From contig NZ_FNHN01000002.1 of the NCBI RefSeq assembly GCF_900103525.1, forward strand, positions 372,001 through 436,000: a DNA stretch of 64,000 nucleotides, in the 5' to 3' direction. Below, piece after piece: positions 1 through 9,418 of this stretch. The position numbers and the translations under genes are program-made. The first letter of the stretch is position 1. Each line of letters starts with the position of its first letter. Source of the stretch: Bacillus sp. OK048 (GTDB lineage: Bacteria > Bacillota > Bacilli > Bacillales > Cytobacillaceae). Below the pieces are notes generated by a model that saw only the letters and a list, made by a program, of their open reading frames with translations, did not search any database and had not been told where the DNA came from.

Positions 1-721
1 TAATTATAGGGTTATTAACTATCATCGAATCTGGTTTTTTAAGAACATTTTTCTTTACTGCAGTAGGTCCGACATATATATTTCCCGAAATTGTGGGGCC
101 TCCATCTAATTCGATTGATCCAGCAGTATTTAAATTAGTTCCTAACCCACCTACGATTCCGCCTCCCCCAACTAATTTAATAGTATTTTTGGTAAATACT
201 GCAGTATCTGGGATAGAAAGAGAATCTTTAGGTTTCCAAGTAAGTTGAAACTGTTTCTCAACTGTCCTTGAGCGTTTATCAATTGCGCCGATAGATGTAA
301 TTTTGTACTCTCTAGTGATAGCGGAGTTAGGATTGTTATCTAACCTATCGATTCTTATATTTGAAACAGGTTTTTGTTGACCAAATGTTGCCTCAAACTG
401 ATCATAATTTGGAAGATTATTAGTGTTAACCTTATAGTTACTTTCAAATTTACTAAAAAAACTAGTTTGATCGGAAGAATCTTTATAGAATCCCTCAATA
501 TTTTTAGTAATATCATTCATGATATATGTTACACCGGATTCTGCAATATAATATGATGATTGGGTACTCCGTTCACCCGAACTCATTTTCACATTGCTTG
601 CTGCCATCCCCATAAGTGATAGTCCCATTACAGACATCACAACTAAAACTAATAAAACTGTAATTAAAGCCATGCCGCTCTCATTTTTTAATTTGTTAAT
701 TTCTAGTCCCAAAAGTTTCAT
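1..721 (-). CDS. PilX-like minor prepilin, partial (C-terminus beyond window)
   Basis: Reading frame open from an ATG at 721 to the left window edge, so only the first 240 residues are present. It starts MKLLGLEINKLKNESGMALI, a short basic leader followed by a hydrophobic helix (about residues 18-40), as in PilX/GspK-type pilin N-termini. The cleavage motif is atypical (SG|MALI rather than G|FTLVE), but the G before a hydrophobic helix is kept. The rest is polar with a Gly-rich stretch near residues 185-215 (GGGGIVGGLG), which resembles the repetitive surface region of PilX N-domain proteins in Firmicutes. An AGGTGA ribosome site lies 5-6 bases upstream. It follows two prepilin genes with an 8-base gap, so one operon is likely. 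Role inferred: minor subunit of a type IV pilus or pseudopilus in the cell envelope. Confidence 0.75.
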   Translation of the reverse strand, partial: MKLLGLEINKLKNESGMALITVLLVLVVMSVMGLSLMGMAASNVKMSSGERSTQSSYYIAESGVTYIMNDITKNIEGFYKDSSDQTSFFSKFESNYKVNTNNLPNYDQFEATFGQQKPVSNIRIDRLDNNPNSAITREYKITSIGAIDKRSRTVEKQFQLTWKPKDSLSIPDTAVFTKNTIKLVGGGGIVGGLGTNLNTAGSIELDGGPTISGNIYVGPTAVKKNVLKKPDSMIVNNPII

Positions 722-729
722 TTATTCAC

Positions 730-1161
730 CTACTCTCTTAAGTTAATAGTTGTTTCAGGAATATTTTCTACAGATATTTTAATCTTCGTTCCATTTTGTG
801 AGAAATCAAATTTTTTTATATCAGAGATAATGATGTGATTACCTGCTTTGTTAATTTTTATCAGATTATTATCTTTTAGTGTGTATGCATCCGTGCCATT
901 GATTTCTAGTCCTTTAGTTTTCGTTTTAGTAACGTCATCAATAACATCAATAACCACTGCAGTTTTAGCTTTGCGAATTTCTTTTGTAATAATATTTAAA
1001 GCTAACCTTTCATTAGATTGGTCTTGGATTACTTCTGATTGGAGATACATTTGTTTTTGACCAAACATGTGTATAGAACCTGCAATAAGTAAAATCATTG
1101 ACAGAATAGCTAGGGCAGATAATAGTTCAACTAACGTAAAACCTTTTTCATTATTATTCAT
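730..1161 (-). CDS. type IV prepilin-like protein (PilW/GspJ-like)
   Basis: 143 residues from ATG 1161. The N-terminus MNNNEKGFTLVELLSALAIL is a textbook class III signal: short charged leader, cleavage G|FTLVE with the conserved Glu at +5, then a hydrophobic alpha-1 helix. A GTG four codons upstream (1173) overlaps the previous gene's stop. I prefer the ATG because prepilin leaders are normally short. The remaining 110 residues are a polar, beta-rich pilin head. It lies between two other prepilin genes with almost no spacing, so it is co-transcribed. Its job is presumably as a minor pilin; ComGF-like competence pseudopilins are an alternative, but the neighbourhood (next to folC, where comC sits in B. 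subtilis) suits a pilus locus. Confidence 0.82.
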   Translation of the reverse strand: MNNNEKGFTLVELLSALAILSMILLIAGSIHMFGQKQMYLQSEVIQDQSNERLALNIITKEIRKAKTAVVIDVIDDVTKTKTKGLEINGTDAYTLKDNNLIKINKAGNHIIISDIKKFDFSQNGTKIKISVENIPETTINLRE

Positions 1162-1165
1162 CCAA

Positions 1166-1582
1166 TCACCCACTACTTTTCCAATTTAATAACATCTCCA
1201 TTTGAGCTTCTAGCTTTGTTTTTTTATTATCGTTATACACCTTAACCTTAACTCTTACTAAAGGATCATTGACTGCGGAGGTTAATTCTACTTCAACATA
1301 ATGAGTAGACACATATTTCACATAAACAACTCTAGTTTGATCATTTACACTTCTAGAGTAACCAGTTGGAATTGGTAAGGTTGCTAGTGTGTTATTTGAC
1401 CTTATTATTCCATACATTTCTTCCATTGCTGTTTCTGCGATGTAGGTTGTATCTATAATTTTTTGAGCTACTTGGTTTGATTTGGACGATTGGATGAACA
1501 AAGATAAGAACGAAATAATAATTATTGATAAAATAACCATCGAAGCTAATATCTCAATTAGAGTCATCCCTTTTTCGTTCAT
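1166..1582 (-). CDS. type IV prepilin-like protein (PilV/GspI-like)
   Basis: 138 residues, beginning MNEKGMTLIEILASMVILSI. The class III signal peptide has cleavage G|MTLIE with Glu at +5 and a hydrophobic helix to about residue 27. The body is beta-rich and ends NWKSSG. It is the first gene of the prepilin run. Its stop (1166-1168) is 5 bases before the next ATG, indicating translational coupling. A GAAGGATG ribosome site precedes the ATG. PilV/GspI-like minor pilins usually initiate fibre assembly; the exact subunit class cannot be settled from sequence alone. Confidence 0.82.
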   Translation of the reverse strand: MNEKGMTLIEILASMVILSIIIISFLSLFIQSSKSNQVAQKIIDTTYIAETAMEEMYGIIRSNNTLATLPIPTGYSRSVNDQTRVVYVKYVSTHYVEVELTSAVNDPLVRVKVKVYNDNKKTKLEAQMEMLLNWKSSG

Positions 1583-1681
1583 GTCTTATCATCCTTCGAC
1601 TATAATTTTAGTAAAATATATCTATTAATATTTCTATTATTTGTTTTTTTTTGTAAATATTTTGATATAAATGGCATCTTA

Positions 1682-1710
1682 AGTTTATCAATTAGATAAA
1701 TTTATATCAA
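1682..1710 (-). promoter_or_regulatory. candidate SigA promoter of prepilin operon
   Basis: On the minus strand a -35 TTGATA (1705-1710) and a -10 TAAACT (1682-1687) are separated by 17 bases, about 100 bases upstream of the first prepilin ATG. The -35 matches 5 of 6 and the -10 matches 4 of 6. The surrounding 1583-1740 region is very AT-rich and has no ORF. Confidence 0.4.
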
Positions 1711-1740
1711 TAGAAATCATAAACAACCATTATTATACAA

Positions 1741-1778
1741 ACTAAGGGACCATGAAATTATTCCCATGATCCCTTAGT
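1741..1778 (-). terminator. hairpin terminator downstream of the diguanylate cyclase gene
   Basis: ACTAAGGGACCATG pairs with CATGATCCCTTAGT across a 10-base loop (14-bp stem with one G-T pair). On the minus strand it is followed by TTTGT. It separates the cyclase transcript from the prepilin operon. Confidence 0.65.
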
Positions 1779-1801
1779 CTGTTTATTAAATTACAAAGTT
1801 G

Positions 1802-3520
1802 CTAACAAGACGAATACTCCGCCACCCGATTTCTCCCTGCCCGCTTTGCTCCAACATATAGTGCTCGATCAGCATGCCGAACCAGTGCGAGCGGGTCCTC
1901 AGCATCCTCTGGTGCTGTTGCAACACCGATGGAGGCGGTGATTTTCACCTGGTGTTGTTTTAGTTCTAACGATTCCTGTAAGGTAAACGGCCAGTTGGCA
2001 ATGGCTTGTCTGATCATTTCAGCCATTTGATAGGCTTCTTCTTTATTTCCCTCGGGCAGTAAGACGACAAATTCCTCGCCACCGTAACGGGCTACAGTTC
2101 CGCGTGAGCCTACTATTTTACTGAGCCTATCTGCAAGTTCGATAAGTATTTCGTTCCCACTTTGGTGCCCATACGTATCGTTGACTGCTTTAAAATGATC
2201 GATATCAAGGATGATTAGCGATAATACACGCCGTTCAAATTGATATAGTTTATTGAATTCTTCTGTTAATAATTTTTCAAAGTAACGATAATTATATAAT
2301 TTGGTTAGTGCGCAGTGTTCGCTTTGCATTTTTGTGATTTCATAGTGCTTCGCATTTTCCATTGCCACGGCAAAATAAGAACAGAGAATATCAACGATCA
2401 TCAACTGATATTTTTCATAGGCGCGTTTGCGTTTAGAAGCCAGCATTACCACTCCGATTACCTTTTTATTTCTAACAATCGGAACCGCTAATACACTTTC
2501 TGCATCGGAAGGGATATACCCAGTCGAGTATCGTTTCCATTGCTTACTTGTTGAATACAAATGTGCTTTCCCTTTTGACCAAACATAACCGCTAATTCCT
2601 TCATTCTTTTTGATCCTCGGCATGTTCAAGGGTAATTCCTTACACTTGCCCTTGATGCTGCGAACTAGATGAAGTTCATCCTCATTTACTACATCGAAGA
2701 TAAAGCCATAGTCCACCGGAAGCATTTCACTGAGCTTTTCAATTAACAAATCAAGAACACCGTTCACTTCGAGACGCTCTGCCATTTGATGGCCAATTTC
2801 AGCGGCTTGCTGCAAATATGCGTTCACTTTTTCACTAGAATAATAGAGGTTGAAAATGATCGATAAACTAACAAAAGGAATACCAACTAATAACAGTGGC
2901 AATAATCCTCCTTGGTTATAAAGCATGTACAAGACAATTCCAAGCGGCAAAGTAATTAATGTAGTTATCGTTTCAACAATGAAATCCTTTCCGAAATAGG
3001 AGCCCTTACTTTTATAAATAAAATAGAGATAAAATGAAACGATAACCTGATTTAAAAAGTAATTTAAGACTGCATATGTCGCTGCAAGCCATATTGCATG
3101 AGGATTACTAATTAATTCTGGTCCTGTCTTACCGCCAAGCAAGTAATATACAGCACCACTTATTAATGAAACTAGAAAAAACATAATAAAATTCAATGGC
3201 AGGCGAAATAATTGATCCTTTTGAATTCTTAATTTAAGCAGGAGTACGATCACTGCCGCTTGGGCAAAAACCATTTCGACAAATAATCCAAAGCTTAAAA
3301 AAGTAGCTAGCGATACCCACTGTATTAAAAAGATCGGGGTGTTATTAATGACCATTGGCATGGAGGCAACAACTAAAGTTAAAAGTAAGAAGGCAATAAG
3401 GTCTAGCCATTGGCCAGAGAAATTAGGAGGATAGGTATGGTAAGTAAACCACATCCCTGCAGGGACCATTAACAACCATACGAGAAATATTACTTTTTTC
3501 ATTCGTGCATTTACTACCAT
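1802..3520 (-). CDS. membrane GAF-GGDEF diguanylate cyclase
   Basis: 572 residues. The start is ATG 3520 (MVVNARMKKVIFLVW) because AGGAGGAG sits directly before it; an in-frame ATG at 3544 lacks such a site. Residues 1-220 form about seven membrane helices. A GAF domain follows (about 245-390), then a GGDEF domain (about 400-570) with ARYGGEEFVVLL, the active-site GG(D/E)EF signature. It makes c-di-GMP from two GTP at the membrane. The RxxD inhibitory I-site expected upstream of the signature is absent (GSRGTVARYGG), so product inhibition is probably missing. It lies between folC and a prepilin operon with its own terminator. A role in pilus or biofilm control is an inference from position only. 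Confidence 0.88.
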   Translation of the reverse strand: MVVNARMKKVIFLVWLLMVPAGMWFTYHTYPPNFSGQWLDLIAFLLLTLVVASMPMVINNTPIFLIQWVSLATFLSFGLFVEMVFAQAAVIVLLLKLRIQKDQLFRLPLNFIMFFLVSLISGAVYYLLGGKTGPELISNPHAIWLAATYAVLNYFLNQVIVSFYLYFIYKSKGSYFGKDFIVETITTLITLPLGIVLYMLYNQGGLLPLLLVGIPFVSLSIIFNLYYSSEKVNAYLQQAAEIGHQMAERLEVNGVLDLLIEKLSEMLPVDYGFIFDVVNEDELHLVRSIKGKCKELPLNMPRIKKNEGISGYVWSKGKAHLYSTSKQWKRYSTGYIPSDAESVLAVPIVRNKKVIGVVMLASKRKRAYEKYQLMIVDILCSYFAVAMENAKHYEITKMQSEHCALTKLYNYRYFEKLLTEEFNKLYQFERRVLSLIILDIDHFKAVNDTYGHQSGNEILIELADRLSKIVGSRGTVARYGGEEFVVLLPEGNKEEAYQMAEMIRQAIANWPFTLQESLELKQHQVKITASIGVATAPEDAEDPLALVRHADRALYVGAKRAGRNRVAEYSSC

Positions 3521-3592
3521 TCTACTCCTCCTCCTTTCTCCCATTATTTAGAATTCAAGATGTATTTATTTTACCAAAAATACTTTAGCTTG

Positions 3593-4915
3593 TCATAGTG
3601 AAATTACATTATTTTTCAATAATTCACTTAAATATGGTTTCGCCTCTGAAATGAAATACAATGATCCCGTTACGACGAGAATCTGATTTTCCCCTATGGT
3701 TTGGATCATTTTAGCAAGATGTGATTCCCATTTATCTACCATTACTTTATTTTTCGAATGACTTATTGAATACAATTCACTTGCCTTTGCTGCACGTGGG
3801 AAATCAAATGAGACAAAGGATAATTCATCCGCAATTTGATCCAATTGGGCAATCATCTGATCAAGTTTTTTATCTTTTAATGCGGCAAAGACAATATGAA
3901 TAGTATTGTTAGGATAACGATTTGATAATTCTTGGACAAGTGCCGAAATACCCTCATCATTATGTGCACCATCTATAATGACGAGTGGACTTTTTGAAAG
4001 GATTTCAAACCTGCCTGGCCAGTATGCAGTCTTTACACCTGTCCTAATGGCATGCTCACTGATTGAAAAATCACCATCATGATTGATTGATTGTGCAGCC
4101 ATGACCGCTAAAGCAGCATTTTCTGTTTGGTGCTGGCCAATCATGCTGATTTCTAGCTGCTCTAGTGTTTGTTCAGGACTTTTTAGTGTAAAAACCTCAC
4201 CATTTTCTTGTGGGCTGTGCGAGATAATCGTAAAGTCCTGATTCAATCTATAAAGTGGGGCACGCTTTTTTTCAGCCTGTTCTTTTATTACTTTAATGGC
4301 ATTTTCATTTTTTACTGCGGTGAAGGTTGGAACCCCTGCTTTGATAATTCCAGCCTTTTCAAAGGCAATTTCCTCGTAAGTATGACCTAGGATATTGGTA
4401 TGATCCAAACCAATGTTTGTGATCACCGAAGCTATTGGCTGAATAATGTTTGTTGAGTCAAATCTTCCACCCAAACCAACCTCATACAAAACAATATCCA
4501 CCTGATTGACATTGGCAAAATAATAGAACGACATCGCTGTGATGACTTCAAACTCGGTTGGTCCACCCAGTTCGGTTTCTTCTAATTCATCTGCAAGCGT
4601 ACTTATTACGTTCGTTAGTTCAAGTATCTCTTTATCACGAATCGGTTTCCCATTAACAGAGATACGCTCATTAAATTGTTCAATATAAGGAGACGTAAAT
4701 GTCCCAACGGTATATCCTGCCGCCTCGAGAATACAGCGAAGGTAGGTTACCGTCGATCCTTTGCCATTTGTACCGCCAATATGGACGGTTTTTATTTTAC
4801 GTTCTGGATGGCCTAATCTTTCCATCATCCATTCCATTCGGGCAAGACCTGGCTTAATGCCGAGCCTTAATCTTCCATGAATCCAATCAAGGGCTTCGCT
4901 ATAAGTCGTAAACAT
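3593..4915 (-). CDS. folC: folylpolyglutamate synthase / dihydrofolate synthase
   Basis: 440 residues, the normal length. It adds glutamate to folates (and dihydropteroate) with ATP, in the cytoplasm. The Mur-ligase-type P-loop is at about residues 47-54 (GGTNGKGS), with the family motifs TFTSPYIEQFNERI and VIIDGAHN downstream. It lies 64 bases after valS, the valS-folC order of B. subtilis. A valS terminator at 4946-4971 implies partial read-through or a separate promoter. In B. subtilis comC follows folC; here a diguanylate cyclase and prepilin genes occupy that side. Confidence 0.96.
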   Translation of the reverse strand: MFTTYSEALDWIHGRLRLGIKPGLARMEWMMERLGHPERKIKTVHIGGTNGKGSTVTYLRCILEAAGYTVGTFTSPYIEQFNERISVNGKPIRDKEILELTNVISTLADELEETELGGPTEFEVITAMSFYYFANVNQVDIVLYEVGLGGRFDSTNIIQPIASVITNIGLDHTNILGHTYEEIAFEKAGIIKAGVPTFTAVKNENAIKVIKEQAEKKRAPLYRLNQDFTIISHSPQENGEVFTLKSPEQTLEQLEISMIGQHQTENAALAVMAAQSINHDGDFSISEHAIRTGVKTAYWPGRFEILSKSPLVIIDGAHNDEGISALVQELSNRYPNNTIHIVFAALKDKKLDQMIAQLDQIADELSFVSFDFPRAAKASELYSISHSKNKVMVDKWESHLAKMIQTIGENQILVVTGSLYFISEAKPYLSELLKNNVISL

Positions 4916-4945
4916 CTATGACACCCCATTATATTTTCTCAAAGA

Positions 4946-4971
4946 AGACGAATCCTATATAGGACTCGTCT
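4946..4971 (-). terminator. valS terminator
   Basis: AGACGAATCCTAT and ATAGGACTCGTCT form a near-perfect palindrome. On the minus strand it is the end of valS; an A/T-rich stretch flanks both sides, and the U-run could also serve the plus strand. Confidence 0.65.
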
Positions 4972-4979
4972 CTTTTTTA

Positions 4980-7625
4980 TTATAATCCTTTTAACTCATT
5001 TATGCGTGCTTCTACTAACGCTCGTTTTTCACGATAGTCTTTTTCTTTTGCACGTTCTTCGGTAACTACACTTTCTGGAGCTTTTTTCATAAAGCCTTCG
5101 TTGTTTAGTTTCTTTTCGACTCTTTCTACTTCTTTAGTCAATTTATCGTATTCTTTTGCGAGACGGGCAATTTCTTCGTCAATGTTAATCAAGCCTTCTA
5201 ATGGAAGATAGATTTCCAAGCCGGTAATAACTGCTGTCATTGCTTTTTCTGGTGTTTCGAGGTTTGTTCCTATTTGCAATTCTTCTGGGTTACAGAATTT
5301 TTCAATATAGCCACGATTCTTTTCAAGCGCCTTTAATACTGAATCATCCTTTGCCTTTACAAGCATTTTAATCTTTTTGCTCATTGGTGTGTTTACTTCT
5401 GCACGGATATTTCGAACGGAACGAATCATTTCCATTAACATCTTCATTTCCTGTGCAGCTTGTTCATCAGAATATGCTGGATTTACTTCAGGCCATTTGG
5501 CAGTTGTAATCGATTCACCGCTGTGTGGAAGGTTTTGCCAGATTTCCTCGGTAATGAATGGCATGAATGGATGTAACAGACGCATTGTCTGATCAAGAAC
5601 ATGTGCCAGGATCGAACGAGTGGTTTTCTTTGCTGCTTCATCCTCACCATATAATGGAAGCTTCGCCATTTCAATATACCAATCACAGAAATCATCCCAG
5701 ATAAAGTTATACAGTGCACGACCAGCTTCGCCAAATTCATAACGCTCTGAGAGCTTTGTTACATGGTCAATCGTTTCATTTAATTGAGTGAGAATCCATT
5801 TATCAGCGACAGACTTTTCTCCGCTAAAATCGATTTCTTCATAGGTCATGCCATCCATATTCATTAATGCAAAACGAGAGGCATTCCAAATTTTATTCGC
5901 AAAGTTCCAAGTGGATTCAACTTTTTCAAAGCTAAAGCGTAAATCCTGACCCGGTGAGCTGCCAGTTGATAGGAAGTAGCGTAGTGCATCAGCACCGTAT
6001 TTGTCGATAACATCCATTGGGTCGACACCGTTACCAAGGGATTTACTCATTTTACGTCCTTGTTCATCACGAACCAATCCGTGGATGAGAACATCTTTAA
6101 AAGGCCGTTCTCCTGTAAATTCAAGGCTTTGGAAAATCATTCGGGATACCCAGAAGAAGATGATATCATATCCTGTTACTAGAACGTCTGTTGGGAAGAA
6201 GCGCTTGAAGTCCTCTGCCTCAACATTTGGCCAGCCCATAGTGGAGAACGGCCATAATGCAGAACTGAACCACGTATCCAATACGTCTTTGTCCTGCTCC
6301 CAATTTTCGCTGTCTGCAGGTGCTTCGTGTCCAACGTAAACCTCACCAGTTTCCTTATGGTACCAAGCAGGAATGCGGTGACCCCACCAAAGCTGTCTGG
6401 AAATACACCAGTCACGGATATTTTCCATCCAGTGCAGGTAGGTTTTTTCAAAACGATCTGGTACAAAGTTTACTTTGTTTTCTTTATTTTGCAGGGCAAT
6501 CGCTTCATCCGCAAGAGGCTGCATTTTAACGAACCATTGTGTTGAAAGATATGGCTCTACTACTGCGCCACTGCGTTCGGAATGCCCAACAGAGTGTAAA
6601 TGCTCTTCAATTTTGAAAAGAACACCTTGTTCTTGAAGGTCCTTCACAATTTGCTTGCGGCATTCAAAACGGTCCAAACCTTTGTATTTTCCTGCTCTAT
6701 CATTCATGGTGCCGTCTTCGTTCATAACAAGAACCCGCTCAAGATTATGTCGGTTACCGATTTCAAAATCGTTCGGATCATGAGCTGGAGTTATTTTAAC
6801 AGCACCAGAACCAAATTCCATATCTACATAATCATCGCCGACGATCGGAATTTCACGGCCCACGATTGGCAGGATAACGGTTTTACCGATTAAGTGCTTA
6901 TAGCGCTCATCTTCAGGGTGAACCGCAACCGCGGTATCGCCTAACATCGTTTCCGGACGTGTAGTTGCTACTTCAATATGTCCTGAACCGTCTGCTAACG
7001 GATATTTCATATGATAAAAACCACCCTGAACATCTTTGTAAATAACCTCGATGTCCGATAAGGCTGTCTTTGTGGATGGATCCCAGTTGATGATGTATTC
7101 GCCGCGGTAGATAAGACCTTTTTTATAAAGGGTAACGAAAACTTCTCGAACAGCTGCCGATAATCCTTCATCAAGGGTGAACCGCTCACGGCTGTAGTCT
7201 AAACCTAAACCTAGTTTTGACCATTGTTGGCGGATATGGGAGGCGTATTCTTCCTTCCACTTCCATGTTTCCTCAACAAACTTTTCACGACCTAAATCAT
7301 AACGGCTTTTACCTTCACTGCGAAGCTTTTCTTCTACCTTCGCTTGTGTCGCGATTCCAGCATGGTCCATCCCTGGGAGCCAGAGAACATCATAGCCCTG
7401 CATCCGCTTCATGCGAGTTAGAATATCTTGCAGCGTTGTGTCCCAGGCATGCCCTAAATGCAATTTACCGGTAACGTTTGGCGGTGGTATCACGATCGTA
7501 TAAGGCTGTTTGCCCTCATCATTCTGTGCTTCAAAAAACTTTCCTTTTAGCCACCATTCATAGCGACCTTGTTCAATCGACTGTGGATCATACTTCGTCG
7601 GCATAGTAATTTCTTTCGTTTCCAT
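4980..7625 (-). CDS. valS: valyl-tRNA synthetase
   Basis: 881 residues from ATG 7625 ([15 protein letters not shown]), chosen because AAGGAGGAA lies 5 bases upstream; an ATG ten codons earlier has no such site. Class Ia synthetase: HIGH motif as [14 protein letters not shown] near residue 50, a CP1 editing domain ([18 protein letters not shown]), the KMSKS loop as [11 protein letters not shown], an anticodon-binding helical domain, and a C-terminal coiled coil typical of ValRS. It charges tRNA-Val with valine. Expression is controlled by the T-box leader directly upstream. Confidence 0.98.
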   Translation of the reverse strand: METKEITMPTKYDPQSIEQGRYEWWLKGKFFEAQNDEGKQPYTIVIPPPNVTGKLHLGHAWDTTLQDILTRMKRMQGYDVLWLPGMDHAGIATQAKVEEKLRSEGKSRYDLGREKFVEETWKWKEEYASHIRQQWSKLGLGLDYSRERFTLDEGLSAAVREVFVTLYKKGLIYRGEYIINWDPSTKTALSDIEVIYKDVQGGFYHMKYPLADGSGHIEVATTRPETMLGDTAVAVHPEDERYKHLIGKTVILPIVGREIPIVGDDYVDMEFGSGAVKITPAHDPNDFEIGNRHNLERVLVMNEDGTMNDRAGKYKGLDRFECRKQIVKDLQEQGVLFKIEEHLHSVGHSERSGAVVEPYLSTQWFVKMQPLADEAIALQNKENKVNFVPDRFEKTYLHWMENIRDWCISRQLWWGHRIPAWYHKETGEVYVGHEAPADSENWEQDKDVLDTWFSSALWPFSTMGWPNVEAEDFKRFFPTDVLVTGYDIIFFWVSRMIFQSLEFTGERPFKDVLIHGLVRDEQGRKMSKSLGNGVDPMDVIDKYGADALRYFLSTGSSPGQDLRFSFEKVESTWNFANKIWNASRFALMNMDGMTYEEIDFSGEKSVADKWILTQLNETIDHVTKLSERYEFGEAGRALYNFIWDDFCDWYIEMAKLPLYGEDEAAKKTTRSILAHVLDQTMRLLHPFMPFITEEIWQNLPHSGESITTAKWPEVNPAYSDEQAAQEMKMLMEMIRSVRNIRAEVNTPMSKKIKMLVKAKDDSVLKALEKNRGYIEKFCNPEELQIGTNLETPEKAMTAVITGLEIYLPLEGLINIDEEIARLAKEYDKLTKEVERVEKKLNNEGFMKKAPESVVTEERAKEKDYREKRALVEARINELKGL

Positions 7626-7654
7626 TTTTATTCCTCCTTTTTCCATCAACAACA

Positions 7655-7920
7655 AAAAACCCCAATCGTCTTAAAAGGACGAATGGAGTTTGCTTCGCGG
7701 TACCACCTTTTTTCCAACCCAAAAGAAATGAATTGGCTCTTAACGGGATAACGGATTTGATCCGTCTTCAACTAATGGGATTGTACATCCGTTCGCTGAA
7801 GAAGCTCGAGGGCGACTTTCCGAGTGTCTGCTTAGGCAACCTTTCAGCTAATGGCTTCCCTCTCTTAAAGCAGGTGTACATCGTACTCTTCCCTGTCAGT
7901 GCTATATATGTAATTAATTA
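7655..7920 (-). promoter_or_regulatory. T-box leader of valS
   Basis: The minus strand carries the T-box signature GGTGGTACCGCG (7696-7707), followed by a terminator whose arms are at 7659-7670 and 7678-7690 and which runs into a T-stretch. Upstream is a Stem I region. Its lower helix can pair GGGA with TCCC, which places a GTA (valine) codon at 7784-7786 in the specifier loop. Uncharged tRNA-Val would stabilise the antiterminator and turn valS on. The specifier assignment is my hand fold, so less certain than the T-box itself. Confidence 0.9.
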
Positions 7921-7925
7921 TATGT

Positions 7926-7958
7926 ATTATACTACCCAAAAAAGGTTCTAGACGTCAA
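7926..7958 (-). promoter_or_regulatory. candidate promoter of the valS T-box transcript
   Basis: Minus strand: TTGACG at 7953-7958, and either TAGTAT at 7929-7934 (18-base spacing) or TATAAT at 7926-7931 (21-base spacing). It lies just upstream of the predicted leader start. Confidence 0.4.
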
Positions 7959-8079
7959 TCATGATAACCAAATTTTTTATTTTATATACCATTTTAGGAA
8001 AAACGTTAAGAATTAGGGGAATTCGCTAGGTAGATAGAATATACATAAAAGAAACGCCATTTTCGAGAGGAAGGTTTAT

Positions 8080-8277
8080 ATGAAGCGGAGGAAATTTATT
8101 ACCAAGTATTCCTACGCTCCCTGGTTTCGAACCACTAGGAGAGTATGCGCGCAGTTGATTTTGCCGTTTACGATTTTTCAATTAATCCGGACAATTTTTA
8201 TTCCCACTGTCTTTGATATTTTATTATTAACAGTGTTTATTGCGATAGCCGTATTTATATTTTTTGAAATTGTTTAA
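8080..8277 (+). CDS. small two-helix membrane protein, unknown function
   Basis: 65 residues. A good ribosome site (GAGGAAGG) precedes the ATG. The N-terminal 22 residues are strongly basic and aromatic (MKRRKFITKYSYAPWFRTTR). Two hydrophobic segments follow (about 24-40 and 43-64), predicting a small inner-membrane protein. It is transcribed against ysxE and shares a convergent terminator with it. I do not recognise the family. The adjacent spore coat genes make sporulation expression possible, but nothing in the sequence shows it. Confidence 0.65.
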   Translation: MKRRKFITKYSYAPWFRTTRRVCAQLILPFTIFQLIRTIFIPTVFDILLLTVFIAIAVFIFFEIV

Positions 8278-8312
8278 GAGCCCAAAAAGCAATAGTTACT
8301 GCTGCTGGGCTC
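8278..8312. terminator. convergent terminator between small membrane protein gene and ysxE
   Basis: GAGCCCA (8278-8284) pairs with TGGGCTC (8306-8312). The hairpin starts right after the plus-strand stop codon and overlaps the last codons of ysxE, so it can act in both directions. Confidence 0.55.
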
Positions 8313-9333
8313 CTTCTTTTGCCTTCTTTTCTTGTTCCTCTATTTCTGTCATTCTCATGACTACATACTCGGAATTCTTCAAATGCCAGTATTTGCGCTG
8401 CAGCATTCGGACAAACTTCAGCTCGTTTTTTGGCTGTTCTTTTTTATAGTACCGTTCGACCACCTGGATGATGGGAATGGGATAAGCTAGATAACTTAAG
8501 AAAAGAAGTTTTTCATCTGCCTTGTAGGGAAAATATTTATAGTAATGGTGTATCCACTCAACGCCCTCATCATTTCGTTTTGGCTGAGAGTTAAAGGAAC
8601 GAGACAGGTAAGGCAAGAGATCATGAATGGGTGAGCCATAGCGGGCATTTTCAAAATTAATAAAATAGCCGTACCCTTTATCATCATAAAGGAAATGCTC
8701 GGATGATATTTTCCCATGCGTAATCACCATTCGTGCTTTTTCTTCTTCCTTTGTTTTTTCATACCATTCTTCAAATTTCGTTTTCGAAAAGCGCAGCGCC
8801 TGGCTTATTTCGTTATAGTACAAGCAATACACAAGCTCAAACGGTGACATGTACGTCTTTTTTTCACATTCATCGATAAACCCATCCAGAAGCTCCTGAT
8901 TCTTATCGAGCAGCTGAATCGTCTTTTCATAATGCTCTGTCCGCTCTTCTTTGTTAACAGTGATGTCTTTGGCCGATAATGTGTGAAGCCTGGCTAACTC
9001 GCGAAAAAGTTGCTGGTGTTTATGCTGGCGATCTTCCGTTACTTCATTCGACATCCATGGCATTAAATAATAAAGAGCTTTATCATGAAGGACCGCATAC
9101 CTTCCGTCCATTGTTGGATAGATCGGCACAATTCGATTATAGCCCTTTTGATAGAGCAGATGAACATGGCGGATAAAATCAGTTCCCGTCGTCGGGTCAA
9201 TTTTTTTCAGCGCAAATGTCCCTTTATCCGTATAGATTTTTTTAACACTGCCATGGTCTTCAACGAAATGTGGTTGTACTTGATAGTTTTTTAAAATCGG
9301 GACTAGTGGATCCACAAGATTCGAATCATTCAT
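8296..9333 (-). CDS. ysxE: spore coat protein YsxE (CotS family, kinase fold)
   Basis: 345 residues with an aminoglycoside-phosphotransferase-like fold. Phosphate-acceptor-type motifs are visible: MVITHGKISSEHFLYDD resembles the HGD..xxN catalytic loop, but with HGK in place of HGD, and FINFENARYG replaces the usual DFE motif. It is therefore probably a pseudokinase, as is typical of CotS/YsxE/YutH coat proteins. It lies downstream of spoVID, as in B. subtilis, where YsxE is a SpoVID-dependent inner coat protein. The C-terminal 25 residues are Glu/Lys/Gln-rich. Confidence 0.9.
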   Translation of the reverse strand: MNDSNLVDPLVPILKNYQVQPHFVEDHGSVKKIYTDKGTFALKKIDPTTGTDFIRHVHLLYQKGYNRIVPIYPTMDGRYAVLHDKALYYLMPWMSNEVTEDRQHKHQQLFRELARLHTLSAKDITVNKEERTEHYEKTIQLLDKNQELLDGFIDECEKKTYMSPFELVYCLYYNEISQALRFSKTKFEEWYEKTKEEEKARMVITHGKISSEHFLYDDKGYGYFINFENARYGSPIHDLLPYLSRSFNSQPKRNDEGVEWIHHYYKYFPYKADEKLLFLSYLAYPIPIIQVVERYYKKEQPKNELKFVRMLQRKYWHLKNSEYVVMRMTEIEEQEKKAKEGAQQQ

Positions 9334-9378
9334 CGAAAATCATCTGCCTTTCAAAGAAAGCAAAGTACTTAAACAGAT

Positions 9379-9405
9379 GTGAGCAGGTTTTCCAAACCCG
9401 CTCAC
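9379..9405 (-). terminator. stem-loop between spoVID and ysxE
   Basis: GTGAGCAGGTTT and AAACCCGCTCAC form a 12-bp stem with one mismatch and a 3-base loop. There is no long T-run on the minus strand, so it may attenuate rather than end transcription into ysxE. Confidence 0.45.
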
Positions 9406-9418
9406 CCTGTTTTGACTG

